A DNA stretch of 64,000 nt, taken from Rhodospirillales bacterium (GTDB lineage Bacteria > Pseudomonadota > Alphaproteobacteria > Micavibrionales > Micavibrionaceae). Within the stretch, counting starts at the first letter, position 1. Every line of letters starts with the position of its first letter. Below, piece after piece: positions 8,628 through 17,101 of the stretch. The position numbers and the translations under genes were made by a program. Below the pieces are notes generated by a model, which did not search any database, was not told the DNA's origin, and was given only the letters and a program-made list of their open reading frames with translations. The DNA lies in contig CP060239.1 in assembly GCA_023898785.1 (NCBI GenBank), positions 434,001 to 498,000 on the forward strand, read 5' to 3'.

Positions 8628-9947
8628 ATGAGCAATGCAGCAATGAAAGAGAATAAAATGAGCGGTGTGGTGAGCGGATTTTTTACGGATGATTTGAAAG
8701 AGGTTGATCCGGAAATTTATGCGGCGACACGCGAAGAATTGGCGCGTCAGCAAAATCAGATTGAGCTGATTGCTTCTGAAAATATTGCCTCAAAGGCTGT
8801 TTTGGATGCGCAGGGATCTGTGCTGACCAATAAATACGCTGAAGGGTATCCGGGGCGGCGTTATTATGGCGGCTGTGAGTTTGTGGATGTGGTTGAGGAT
8901 TTGGCGCGTGAGCGTGCGAAGCAACTGTTTGGTGCTAAATACGTTAATGTACAGCCGAATTCCGGTTCTCAGGCCAATCAGGGTGTGATGCAGGCTTTGC
9001 TGCAGCCTGGTGATACGATTTTGGGGATGAGTCTTGCGGCCGGCGGGCACTTGACCCATGGCGCGGCGCCGAACCAATCCGGGAAATGGTTTAACTCTAT
9101 CCAGTATGGCGTGCGTGAAAGTGATGCTTTGCTGGACTATGATGAAGTTGAGCGTTTGGCGAAAGAGCATAAGCCCAAGATGATTATCGCCGGGGCTTCG
9201 GCCTATCCGCGTCAGATTGACTTTAAACGTTTCCGTGAAATTGCCGATGCTGTTGGTGCATATTTGATGGTGGATATGGCCCATTATGCAGGACTGATTG
9301 CGGGTGGTTCTTATGAAAGTCCAGTGCCTTATGCTGACGTTACGACAACGACGACGCATAAAACTTTGCGTGGGCCGCGTGGCGGGATGATTCTGACTAA
9401 TGATCTGGAGATTTTCAAAAAGATCAATTCGGCAATTTTCCCGGGCATTCAGGGCGGGCCTTTGATGCATGTTATTGCCGGTAAGGCCGTTTGTTTTGGC
9501 GAAGCGTTGAAACCTGACTTTAAGATGTATGCGAAGGCTATTGTTGAAAATGCCAAGGTTTTGGCCGACGTTTTGAAGGCGGGCGGTGCGGATATTGTTT
9601 CCGGCGGGACAGACAGCCATATTGTGTTGGTCGATTTGCGTCCGAAAGGTCTCACCGGTAAAGAAACCGAAGAAGCGCTGGAGCGTGCAGGCATTACTTG
9701 TAACAAGAATGCTGTGCCGTTTGACCCGGCGCCGCCGATGGTGACCAGCGGCGTGCGTCTGGGAACGCCGGCAGCGACAACGCGCGGCTTTGGCCCGGCT
9801 GAATGGAAGCTGGTCGGTGAGTATATCATTGAAATTCTTGATGGGCTTAAGGCCAATGGGGAAGACGGTAATGGTGATGTTGAGCGTGCTGTTAAAGCTA
9901 AGGTAGAAGAGCTGTGTAGGCGATTCCCGATTTATCCAACCTTGTAG
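8628..9947 (+). CDS. glyA: Serine hydroxymethyltransferase
   Basis: GlyA is a PLP enzyme that converts serine and tetrahydrofolate to glycine and 5,10-methylene-THF, the main source of one-carbon units. The 439-residue product carries IELIASENIAS, YAEGYPGRRYYGGCE, HLTHGA, MVDMAHYAGLIAGG and the PLP lysine Lys245 in TTTTHKTLRGPRGG. The N-terminus is about ten residues longer than usual; ATG 8628 has AGGAAAG upstream, while in-frame ATGs at 8643 and 8658 are alternatives. nrdR follows after 6 nt, the usual alphaproteobacterial order. Confidence 0.97.
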   Translation: MSNAAMKENKMSGVVSGFFTDDLKEVDPEIYAATREELARQQNQIELIASENIASKAVLDAQGSVLTNKYAEGYPGRRYYGGCEFVDVVEDLARERAKQLFGAKYVNVQPNSGSQANQGVMQALLQPGDTILGMSLAAGGHLTHGAAPNQSGKWFNSIQYGVRESDALLDYDEVERLAKEHKPKMIIAGASAYPRQIDFKRFREIADAVGAYLMVDMAHYAGLIAGGSYESPVPYADVTTTTTHKTLRGPRGGMILTNDLEIFKKINSAIFPGIQGGPLMHVIAGKAVCFGEALKPDFKMYAKAIVENAKVLADVLKAGGADIVSGGTDSHIVLVDLRPKGLTGKETEEALERAGITCNKNAVPFDPAPPMVTSGVRLGTPAATTRGFGPAEWKLVGEYIIEILDGLKANGEDGNGDVERAVKAKVEELCRRFPIYPTL

Positions 9948-9953
9948 GTTTAT

Positions 9954-10424
9954 ATGAAGTGCCCGTTTTGCGGATGTGAAGAAACACAAGTGAAGGATTC
10001 TCGCCCGAGTGAGGATAATTCCGTAATTCGCCGTCGCCGGTTTTGTCCGGATTGTGATGAGCGTTTTACAACGTTTGAACGGGTGCAGCTCCGCGAGATG
10101 ACGGTACTGAAATCCGGTGGACGCAAGCAGCCCTTTGATCGCGACAAAATTATTAAATCTATGCAAATTGCGTTGCAGAAGCGTCCGATTGAGATTGAGC
10201 AGATCGAAAAGACGGCCAGCGCGATTGTACGTAAGCTGGAATCACGCGGCGAGCAGGAAATTTCTTCAGATGTGATTGGGGCTGAAGTGATGAATGCGCT
10301 CAAAGATCTCGATGCGATTGGCTATATCCGTTATGCTAGCGTGTATAAAGATTTCCGCAAGCCTGAGGATTTTGATGATTTTCTGGAAGATGTGAAAACG
10401 CTTAAGTCTAAAAGTAAGAAATAA
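9954..10424 (+). CDS. nrdR: Transcriptional repressor NrdR
   Basis: NrdR represses ribonucleotide reductase genes in response to the ATP/dATP balance. The 156-residue protein has a zinc ribbon with Cys3, Cys6, Cys31 and Cys34 (MKCPFCGCEE and RFCPDCDERF) followed by an ATP-cone domain (about 47-137). Its TAA overlaps the ribD start codon by one base (TAATG), so the two genes are translationally coupled, as in many Alphaproteobacteria where nrdR heads the riboflavin operon. No NrdR box is obvious immediately upstream. Confidence 0.97.
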   Translation: MKCPFCGCEETQVKDSRPSEDNSVIRRRRFCPDCDERFTTFERVQLREMTVLKSGGRKQPFDRDKIIKSMQIALQKRPIEIEQIEKTASAIVRKLESRGEQEISSDVIGAEVMNALKDLDAIGYIRYASVYKDFRKPEDFDDFLEDVKTLKSKSKK

Positions 10425-11398
10425 TGTCTCCTGAAATTGATGAAAAATATATGCGTATGGCTTTGAGTATGGCCAGGCGGGGTTTGGGCATGGTTGCGCC
10501 GAATCCGGCTGTCGGGTGTGTTTTGGTGAAGGATGATGTTGTGATCGCGGCGGCGCATACGGCACGTGGAGGGCGGCCGCATGCGGAGGCGATTGCTTTG
10601 GAAAAGGCCGGGTATGAGGCCAAGGGCGCGTGCGCGTACGTGTCTTTGGAGCCTTGTTCGCATACCGGGCAAACGGGCCCTTGTGCGCAGGCGTTGATTG
10701 ATGTGGGCGTTGTGCGGGTGGTTGTGGCGTGTGAAGATCCTGATCCGCGGGTTTCAGGGCGCGGAATTGCAATGCTGAATGATGCGGGTGTTGAAGTGGT
10801 TGAGGGTGTTTTGGAGGAGGAGGCTTTGGCTCTGAACCAAGGTTTTATCAGCCGGGTGATACAGCGACGTCCCTTTGTGACATTGAAATGTGCAGTTTCA
10901 ACTGATGGTAAAATTGCTGCTGGTGCCGGTGAGCGAACGCAAATAAGCGGAGAACTGTCCCAGAGATATATGCACCTGCAACGCTCCTTGTATGATGCGA
11001 TTTTGGTTGGTTCAGAAACGTATTTGGTTGATAAACCAAAGTTAACAACGCGGCTGGCTGGTTTTGAGCATGAATCTTTGCGGGTCATTTTGGATCGACG
11101 CGGGCGTATTAAGGATGCGTCTGGCTTTGAAATTTGTCGTCAGAATACGATTGAAGAGGTTTTAGCCTATTTGGCCGAAAAAGGTATAACGCGGTTGTTG
11201 GTGGAAGGCGGAGCACAAGTGCATCGGAGTTTTTTGGAAGCAGGGCTGGTGGATGAATTTCAATTGTGTAAATCGCCGCTGATTTTGGGAGATCGGGGGG
11301 TGGACGCGGCAGATTTTGGTGCGTATTCATGGCTTAAATTACAAAAAACCAGGGTTTTGGGCGAAGATATGCTGGAAATTTATATCCGAGAAGATTAG
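10424..11398 (+). CDS. ribD: Bifunctional riboflavin deaminase/reductase RibD (short form)
   Basis: RibD deaminates and then reduces the pyrimidine intermediate after GTP cyclohydrolase II. The N-terminal deaminase domain (about 1-145) has the zinc motif GGRPHAEAIAL and SLEPCSHTGQTGPC. The reductase domain (about 148-324) keeps RPFVTLKCAVSTDGKIAAG, DAILVGSETYLVDKPKLT and LLVEGGAQVHRSFL. At 324 residues it is about 40 shorter than typical RibD; the missing part falls between VILDRRGR and the helix before LLVEGG. Both catalytic cores appear present. It is coupled to nrdR at the 5' end, and ribE follows after 9 nt. Confidence 0.94.
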   Translation: MSPEIDEKYMRMALSMARRGLGMVAPNPAVGCVLVKDDVVIAAAHTARGGRPHAEAIALEKAGYEAKGACAYVSLEPCSHTGQTGPCAQALIDVGVVRVVVACEDPDPRVSGRGIAMLNDAGVEVVEGVLEEEALALNQGFISRVIQRRPFVTLKCAVSTDGKIAAGAGERTQISGELSQRYMHLQRSLYDAILVGSETYLVDKPKLTTRLAGFEHESLRVILDRRGRIKDASGFEICRQNTIEEVLAYLAEKGITRLLVEGGAQVHRSFLEAGLVDEFQLCKSPLILGDRGVDAADFGAYSWLKLQKTRVLGEDMLEIYIRED

Positions 11399-11407
11399 GG
11401 TGGCCGC

Positions 11408-12001
11408 ATGTTTACAGGACTTGTTCAGGATGTTGGCCGTGTGCGTTCCCTTGATAAAGATGGCGACTGGCGTATTGTGATTGAAACGGCGGCGCTGGAT
11501 TTGGAGGAGATGTCGATTGGCGCATCAATTGCGTGTTCGGGCTGTTGTTTGACTGTTGTTGAGAAGGGTTCTGGCTGGTTTGCCGTTGATGTGTCGGCGG
11601 AGAGCCTTTCGAAAACGGTTATTAAAAACTGGCAAGAGGGCATGCGGGTTAATCTGGAGCCGTCTTTGAAGCTGGGCGATGAGTTGGGCGGTCATATTGT
11701 TTTCGGGCATGTTGATGGGGTGGCGATGTTGATATCCATTGATGTTGACGGGGATTCGCATCGTCTTAAGGTTAAGGTGCCGAAAGAGCTTGCGCGGTTT
11801 ATTGCGCAGAAAGGTTCTGTGGTTTTGGATGGAATTTCATTAACGGTTAATGAGGTTGAAGGGGATTTGTTTGGTGTCAATATCATTTCCCATACCTGGG
11901 AGCATACGAATCTTTCAGATAAGAGAGACGGTGATATGCTCAATATCGAGATTGATATGTTGGCGCGCTATGTGGCCAGAATGCTTGAGGTGGCAGCATG
12001 A
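11408..12001 (+). CDS. ribE: Riboflavin synthase, alpha subunit
   Basis: This enzyme dismutates two 6,7-dimethyl-8-ribityllumazines to riboflavin and the pyrimidinedione. The 197-residue product shows the expected internal duplication of the lumazine-binding domain: the first copy begins MFTGLVQDVGRV with SIACSGCCLTV, the second contains GGHIVFGHVDGVA and SVVLDGISLTVNEVEGD. The C-terminal trimerisation helix (NIEIDMLARYVARM) is present. Its stop overlaps the ribBX start in an ATGA, indicating translational coupling. Some naming schemes call this gene ribC. Confidence 0.97.
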   Translation: MFTGLVQDVGRVRSLDKDGDWRIVIETAALDLEEMSIGASIACSGCCLTVVEKGSGWFAVDVSAESLSKTVIKNWQEGMRVNLEPSLKLGDELGGHIVFGHVDGVAMLISIDVDGDSHRLKVKVPKELARFIAQKGSVVLDGISLTVNEVEGDLFGVNIISHTWEHTNLSDKRDGDMLNIEIDMLARYVARMLEVAA

Positions 12002-13110
12002 GTGAGGCAGCGATGAAAACGGAAACAGCGCTTTCGAGCATTGATGACATTTTGGAAGATGTGCGTGTGGGCAAGCCAGTTATTCTGGTAGACGATGAAA
12101 ATCGTGAGAATGAGGGCGATCTCATCATTGCCGCTGAAATGGCCACAGCGGACAATATTAATTTTATGGCCAAGGACGGGCGTGGTTTGATTTGTCTGCC
12201 GATGGAACGGGCGATGGTGGAGCGGCTGGGGCTGGAATTGATGGGGCGGGGGGATAATACGCATCATCGCACTGCCTTTACGGTGTCGATCGAAGCCAAG
12301 GAGGGGGTAACGACGGGGATTTCGGCTGCCGACCGGGCGACGACAATCAAGGCGGCCATAAACCCGCAGGCGCGGCGTGAGGATATTGCTACGCCGGGGC
12401 ATGTGTTTCCATTGCTGGCGCGTGACGGCGGGGTTCTGGAGCGCGCGGGGCATACGGAAGCGGCGGTTGATCTGGCGCGGATGGCAGGATTTTCTGCGGC
12501 GGGTGTGATTTGTGAGATTATGAATGACGATGGCACGATGGCGCGTCTGTCGGATTTGGTTGGTTTTGCGGGTAAGCATGGGCTGAAAATCGGTACGATT
12601 GAAGATCTGATTGCGCATCGCAGTGCGCGCGAAACGCTGGTTAAATGTATTCATGAAGATGTGCTGGAGAGCCGTTATGGTGGGCGTTTTCGGTTCATAC
12701 TGTATGCGAATACGGTTCAATATGCCGAGCATGTGGTGCTGGTGAAGGGCGATATTGCGCGGGCCAAGGGACCAGTATTGGTGCGGATGCATGTGGTTGA
12801 TTTTATGAGCGATATTTTGGGGGCAAATCAGGATTCTGATCTACATGTTTCTATGAAGCTTATTGAAGATGCTGGAGAGGGTGTGATTGTGATTTTACGC
12901 GAGCCGCAGCCGGATGCTTTATCTCGGCGCTTGAAGGGAGAGGTGAAAAAAAATAATGGCGGTCAGCTTCGGCGATATGGGATTGGTGCTCAGATATTGA
13001 AAGATTTGGGTATTATGAAGATGATTCTTTTAACCGATCATCCTAAAAATGTTGTTGGTTTGGAAGGGTACGGATTATATATAACTGATTACAAATCGAT
13101 TAACCCTTAG
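11998..13110 (+). CDS. DHBP synthase fused to a degenerate GTP cyclohydrolase II-like domain (RibBX type)
   Basis: The N-terminal half (about 10-210) is a standard 3,4-dihydroxy-2-butanone 4-phosphate synthase with DDENRENEGDLIIAAE, HRTAFTVSIEAKEGVTTGIS and GHVFPLLARDGGVLERAGHT. The C-terminal half (about 215-370) aligns with RibA in order but lacks its zinc site: where C-D-C-x-P-Q is expected it reads SDILGANQDSDLH, and the R-x-E-G-R-G active-site segment reads REPQPDALSRRL. This matches the proteobacterial RibBX variant, in which the RibA-like domain is not a GTP cyclohydrolase. A separate ribA is therefore needed elsewhere. The 370-residue gene overlaps ribE by 4 bp and abuts ribH. Confidence 0.9.
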   Translation: MSEAAMKTETALSSIDDILEDVRVGKPVILVDDENRENEGDLIIAAEMATADNINFMAKDGRGLICLPMERAMVERLGLELMGRGDNTHHRTAFTVSIEAKEGVTTGISAADRATTIKAAINPQARREDIATPGHVFPLLARDGGVLERAGHTEAAVDLARMAGFSAAGVICEIMNDDGTMARLSDLVGFAGKHGLKIGTIEDLIAHRSARETLVKCIHEDVLESRYGGRFRFILYANTVQYAEHVVLVKGDIARAKGPVLVRMHVVDFMSDILGANQDSDLHVSMKLIEDAGEGVIVILREPQPDALSRRLKGEVKKNNGGQLRRYGIGAQILKDLGIMKMILLTDHPKNVVGLEGYGLYITDYKSINP

Positions 13111-13118
13111 TGCTCAAA

Positions 13119-13553
13119 ATGCCTGATAAACCCCGCATTCTTATTGTTGAAGCCCGATTTTATGAAGATATCGCCGATGCGTTGGTGAGTGGGGCTATTG
13201 CTACGCTTGAAGCGAAAGGTGTGGCTTTTGACCGGATTTCTGTTCCGGGCGCTTTGGAAATTCCGGCGGCTATTAAATTTGCCGCGCGCAAATATGCCGG
13301 ATTTGTGGCGTTGGGGTGCGTCATCCGCGGAGAAACCTCGCATTATGATATTGTGGCCGGGGAAAGCGCGCGAGGACTGATGGATCTTTCTATCTGTGAC
13401 GGGCTGTGTATTGGCAACGGGATTTTGACATGTGAGACACGGGTACAGGCTTTGGAGCGCGCACTTCCTGAGAAAAAGAATAAAGGCCGGGCGGCAGCGC
13501 TGGCGGCGCTGGCGCTGGCGGCGCATAAGGCGCGTTTTGCGAAGGGTGAATAG
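13119..13553 (+). CDS. ribH: 6,7-dimethyl-8-ribityllumazine synthase
   Basis: RibH condenses the pyrimidine with 3,4-dihydroxy-2-butanone 4-phosphate and forms an oligomeric shell. The 144-residue protein shows VEARFYEDIADALVSGA, SVPGALEIPAAIKFAA, ALGCVIRGETSHYDIV (substrate loop with the catalytic His) and a GILTCETRVQALERA segment. Translation could start at GTG 13110, which overlaps the ribBX stop, adding three residues; ATG 13119 looks more natural. nusB starts directly after the TAG with no gap. The Ala-rich C-terminus is ordinary for the family. Confidence 0.95.
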   Translation: MPDKPRILIVEARFYEDIADALVSGAIATLEAKGVAFDRISVPGALEIPAAIKFAARKYAGFVALGCVIRGETSHYDIVAGESARGLMDLSICDGLCIGNGILTCETRVQALERALPEKKNKGRAAALAALALAAHKARFAKGE

Positions 13554-14027
13554 ATGAGCGAAGAACAAAAACCTGCATCATCGGACGGGGCTTCGCGCAA
13601 GGCCAGGGCGCTTTCTGCGCGGTTGAGCGCTGTGCAAGCGCTTTATCAGGTCAGCCAGAATAGGCAGCCTATGCGGGTTGTTTTGGATGAGTATTTGCAT
13701 CATCGCTCTGGGATGGAAGTTCAAGGTGAGCGGTTAGTGCAGCCGGATGAAGTGCTTTTGAAAGCGATTTTATATGGCGTAGAGGAGTGCCGTGCGGAAT
13801 TGGAATCGGTTGTGGATGCTAATTTGAAAAAGGATGCTCAGGACCGTGTTGTTGAGCCGCTTTTGCGTTCAATTCTGATTTGCGGGGCCTATGAGCTTTT
13901 GATCCAAAATATTGATAAGCCTATCATAATTAATGATTATTTGAATGTTGCACATTCTTTTTACGAGCGTAATGAAGTGGCGTTGATTAATGGCGTTTTA
14001 GATAGCGTTGCTTCTGTGTTTCGATAG
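13554..14027 (+). CDS. nusB: Transcription antitermination factor NusB
   Basis: NusB binds boxA RNA with S10 in rRNA antitermination complexes. The all-helical 157-residue protein has a polar N-terminal tail, ARLSAVQALYQVSQ as the RNA-binding helix, and the family-typical PLLRSILICGAYELL and IIINDYLNVAHSFY, followed by EVALINGVLDSVASVFR. It closes the riboflavin operon, as in most Alphaproteobacteria. The ATG directly follows the ribH stop, so ribosomes can pass from one gene to the next. Confidence 0.95.
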   Translation: MSEEQKPASSDGASRKARALSARLSAVQALYQVSQNRQPMRVVLDEYLHHRSGMEVQGERLVQPDEVLLKAILYGVEECRAELESVVDANLKKDAQDRVVEPLLRSILICGAYELLIQNIDKPIIINDYLNVAHSFYERNEVALINGVLDSVASVFR

Positions 14028-14147
14028 GCGCATTTACTATGTTACTGCGTTTTTATTCCATAAAATTTTATTTAATTCTAACCTGCCGTTAAATCTTTTT
14101 CTTTACCATAAATTGTAGGGTTCTTATAAGCATTAGGGTGTAAAAAA

Positions 14148-14624
14148 ATGCGAATGATATTTATAGCGTTAGGAGCGCTGATCGTCCTGGGCGGCGGCGG
14201 TGCTGGCGCGTATTTTTATTTCTTTCAGCCTGCAGAGGCTTCTGCTGTCGATACGGTTGATGATCATAAAGAAGAGGATAAGAAAAAAGATGATCACAGC
14301 GGACATTATGAGTTTGTAGAGCTTGATCCTTTAATTCTTCCGATTGTTGATAATAATGGCGTAAGCCAGACTGTGAATTTGGTGGTTACGCTTGAAGTCG
14401 TGGATGCGAAAGCCAGGGCTAAGGTTGAGATGATTACGCCGCGGCTTAAGGATGCTTTCATTCAGGATATGTATGGTGTTCTCAATAAGCATGCGGCGCT
14501 CAAGGGCGGCGTTATTCAGGTCGATATTCTGAAGAAGCGCCTTAATGCTGTGAGCGCAAGAGTGGTCGGAGAAGATACGGTGCATGATGTGTTGCTTCAA
14601 GTTGTACAACAGCGGCCCATATAA
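14148..14624 (+). CDS. fliL: FliL-like flagellar basal-body-associated protein
   Basis: FliL proteins are single-pass inner-membrane proteins that sit around the stator ring and support torque. This 158-residue product has a membrane helix (about 5-27, GALIVLGGGGAGAYFYFF), a charged Asp/Glu/Lys/His linker (about 35-55), and a periplasmic FliL domain with YEFVELDPLILPIVD, VNLVVTLEV and a C-terminal strand LLQVVQQRPI. It lies alone, outside any flagellar cluster, between nusB and hppA. The 120-nt AT-rich leader suggests its own promoter. A terminator hairpin follows. Confidence 0.85.
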   Translation: MRMIFIALGALIVLGGGGAGAYFYFFQPAEASAVDTVDDHKEEDKKKDDHSGHYEFVELDPLILPIVDNNGVSQTVNLVVTLEVVDAKARAKVEMITPRLKDAFIQDMYGVLNKHAALKGGVIQVDILKKRLNAVSARVVGEDTVHDVLLQVVQQRPI

Positions 14625-14710
14625 GAATTTAGATCCTTCCGTTTACAGGGTGGAATTCTATCGCGATTTTAAACCTTGATGTGAACCCTCTATACATCAA
14701 AAAAACTTTT

Positions 14711-14734
14711 ACCGCCATTTGGGCGGTTTTTTTT
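14711..14734 (+). terminator. Rho-independent terminator after fliL
   Basis: ACCGCC pairs with GGGCGG(T) across an ATTT loop, followed by a run of eight T. It lies 86 nt after the fliL stop and ends that transcript before hppA. Confidence 0.85.
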
Positions 14735-14780
14735 GTCCCCTGTTTTTTCGCGAGTTTTAAGTGTGTTTTGTAAAATCGTC

Positions 14781-14808
14781 TTGCCTTGATGTTTGGGATG
14801 GGTACAAT
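14781..14808 (+). promoter_or_regulatory. Putative sigma-70 promoter for hppA
   Basis: TTGCCT and TACAAT are separated by 16 nt, with the start codon of hppA 83 nt downstream. It lies between the fliL terminator and hppA, where a promoter is needed. Assigned by consensus match only. Confidence 0.5.
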
Positions 14809-14891
14809 TTCGAGTAATCCTTGAACAAATTCAGTAGGTTCTTGGGTGTGTTTATGTGTGATTATTACAAACAACAAGTGAGGGAGGGGAT

Positions 14892-17039
14892 ATGTCTTCA
14901 CTGTTATTGATTACGGTAGCTTGTGGGATTTTGGCGTTGATTTACAGCGCTTTGGCGTCACGGCAAATTATGGCTCAGAGCGCGGGAAATGCGCGTATGC
15001 AAGAGATCGCAGGGGCGATTCAGGAAGGTGCGGCGGCGTATCTGGCGCGGCAATATAGAGCGATTGCGGTTGTTGGCACGGCGGTGGCCGGGCTTTTGTA
15101 TTTGCTGCTTGGTTGGCATGTGGCGATTGGTTTTATTATCGGTGCATTTTTATCGGGGCTGGCCGGTTATAACGGGATGCTTGTTTCTGTTAAGGCGAAT
15201 GTGCGTACCACGCAAGCGGCAACGGAAAGTCTTGGCAAGGCCCTGAATGTGGCGTTTAAGGCTGGCGCCGTGACCGGGATGCTGGTTGTCGGGTTGGGTC
15301 TGCTTGGTGTGACAGGATATTATCTGTATTTGCGTTACAGTCTGGGTTTGAGCGGCCTTGAAGGTGAGGCCGCGATGAGCGCGACGCGTCATGTTCTGGA
15401 AGGGCTGGTGGCTCTTGGCTTTGGGGCGTCGTTAATTTCGATTTTTGCGCGTTTGGGTGGAGGAATCTTTACCAAGGGCGCGGATGTCGGCGCGGATCTG
15501 GTGGGAAAAGTTGAGGCGGGCATTCCTGAGGATGATCCACGTAATCCGGCGGTAATTGCCGATAATGTCGGTGATAATGTCGGTGACTGTGCCGGAATGG
15601 CGGCGGATTTGTTTGAGACCTATGCCGTGACCGTGGTGGCAACGATGTTGATTGCGTTTAGCACGTTTGCTCCGGGGGCGGTTGAGCATATGATGGTTTT
15701 GCCACTCTTTATTGGTGCGATCTGTATTTTAGGTTCTGTGGCCGGGACGTTTTTTGTGCGTCTTAATGAGCAAAAAGAAGGTAATGATACAAGCATTATG
15801 CGGGCGCTTTACAAGGGCTTTGCGGCGAGTGCAATTTTTTCGGCGTTGTTGATTGCTGTGGCATTGGCGAATATCGGTGTTGATATGGCTGTGCCTTTGG
15901 TCGATGGCGGCGTTGTTACTCTTGTGGAGTTGTTTTTGTGCGTTCTTACCGGATTGGTTGTTACGGGGCTGATTATCTGGATTACGGAGTATTATACTTC
16001 GACAGACTATCGGCCTGTGCGCACGATTGCGAAGGCGTCGATGACGGGGCACGGGACCAATGTGATCCGCGGATTGGCGATTTCCATGGAGGCAACTGCG
16101 TGGCCGGTGCTGGTGATTTGTGGCGGGATTTACGTTGCTTATGATCTGGCGGGATTGTATGGCATTGCGATTTCTGCAACTTCAATGCTTTCACTGGCCG
16201 GGATGGTTGTGGCGCTTGATGCCTATGGTCCGGTGACTGACAATGCGGGCGGAATTGCCGAGATGGCGGATCTGCCTGAGGGCGTTCGCAATACGACGGA
16301 TGCGTTGGATGCGGTCGGCAATACAACGAAGGCTGTAACAAAGGGCTATGCGATTGGCAGTGCCGGTTTGGCCGCGTTGGTGCTTTTCGCCGGTTATACG
16401 GAAGAAATTGCGCATTATCTGCCGGAGCTGGCCGACATTCGTTTTGATCTGACTGATCCGTATATTGTGATCGGTTTGTTTCTGGGCGGGTTGTTGCCGT
16501 ATTTGTTCAGTGCGCTGTCGATGACGGCAGTGGGGCGCGCGGCGGCTTCTGTGGTTATTGAGGTGCGCAGGCAGTTCAAGGAGATTCCGGGTATCATGGA
16601 AGGCAAGGCCAAGCCGGAATATGGTACGGCTGTAGACTTGCTGACCAAAGCGGCGATTGGTGAAATGGTTGTGCCATCGCTCTTACCTGTATTGGCTCCG
16701 GCTGTTTTGTGGGTTGTCATCTATAAGGTGACGGGCGACATGGCTGCGGCATTCCAATGTCTGGGGGCAATGTTGCTCGGGACGATTGTAACCGGTATTT
16801 TTGTGGCAATTTCCATGACGGCCGGTGGCGGTGCGTGGGACAATGCCAAGAAATATATTGAAGACGGTAATTATGGCGGCAAGGGCTCCGATGCTCATAA
16901 AGCGGCTGTGACGGGCGATACTGTTGGCGATCCGTATAAGGATACGGCCGGGCCGGCGGTGAATCCGTTGATCAAGATTGCCAATATCGTGGCGATTTTG
17001 CTGGTAGCGATTGTGGCGAAATTCGCTACTGGTTCTTAA
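14892..17039 (+). CDS. hppA: Membrane-bound proton-translocating pyrophosphatase (K+-independent type)
   Basis: HppA couples hydrolysis of pyrophosphate to proton pumping across the inner membrane. The 715-residue product has about 16 membrane helices and the substrate motifs DVGADLVGKVEAGIPEDDPR (about 198-217), DNVGDNVGDCAGMAADLFE and, near the C-terminus, DAHKAAVTGDTVGDPYKDT. Lys480 in GNTTKAVTKGYAIGSA is the residue that marks K+-independent enzymes, where K+-dependent ones have Ala. AGGGAGGGGAT precedes the ATG. The gene is monocistronic, with its own putative promoter and terminator. Confidence 0.97.
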   Translation: MSSLLLITVACGILALIYSALASRQIMAQSAGNARMQEIAGAIQEGAAAYLARQYRAIAVVGTAVAGLLYLLLGWHVAIGFIIGAFLSGLAGYNGMLVSVKANVRTTQAATESLGKALNVAFKAGAVTGMLVVGLGLLGVTGYYLYLRYSLGLSGLEGEAAMSATRHVLEGLVALGFGASLISIFARLGGGIFTKGADVGADLVGKVEAGIPEDDPRNPAVIADNVGDNVGDCAGMAADLFETYAVTVVATMLIAFSTFAPGAVEHMMVLPLFIGAICILGSVAGTFFVRLNEQKEGNDTSIMRALYKGFAASAIFSALLIAVALANIGVDMAVPLVDGGVVTLVELFLCVLTGLVVTGLIIWITEYYTSTDYRPVRTIAKASMTGHGTNVIRGLAISMEATAWPVLVICGGIYVAYDLAGLYGIAISATSMLSLAGMVVALDAYGPVTDNAGGIAEMADLPEGVRNTTDALDAVGNTTKAVTKGYAIGSAGLAALVLFAGYTEEIAHYLPELADIRFDLTDPYIVIGLFLGGLLPYLFSALSMTAVGRAAASVVIEVRRQFKEIPGIMEGKAKPEYGTAVDLLTKAAIGEMVVPSLLPVLAPAVLWVVIYKVTGDMAAAFQCLGAMLLGTIVTGIFVAISMTAGGGAWDNAKKYIEDGNYGGKGSDAHKAAVTGDTVGDPYKDTAGPAVNPLIKIANIVAILLVAIVAKFATGS

Positions 17040-17070
17040 GCGTTCAGCCTATAACAGAATTTAAGAAAGT

Positions 17071-17096
17071 CCCGCCGGTTTGGCGGGGCTTTTTTG
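17071..17096 (+). terminator. Rho-independent terminator after hppA
   Basis: CCCGCC pairs with GGCGGG around GGTTT, followed by GCTTTTTTG. It lies 31 nt after the hppA stop and just before the converging end of bamE, for which it could also act weakly. Confidence 0.8.
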
Positions 17097-17101
17097 TTGT
17101 A

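Noticed and set aside
8790..10166. Long minus-strand open frame of 458 codons
   Set aside because: It is the shadow of glyA and nrdR, with unnatural His/Arg/Thr-rich composition and no motif.
9900..10424. FMN riboswitch ahead of the riboflavin genes
   Set aside because: No RFN-type conserved segments are visible before nrdR or ribD, and nrdR-ribD are directly coupled, leaving no leader.
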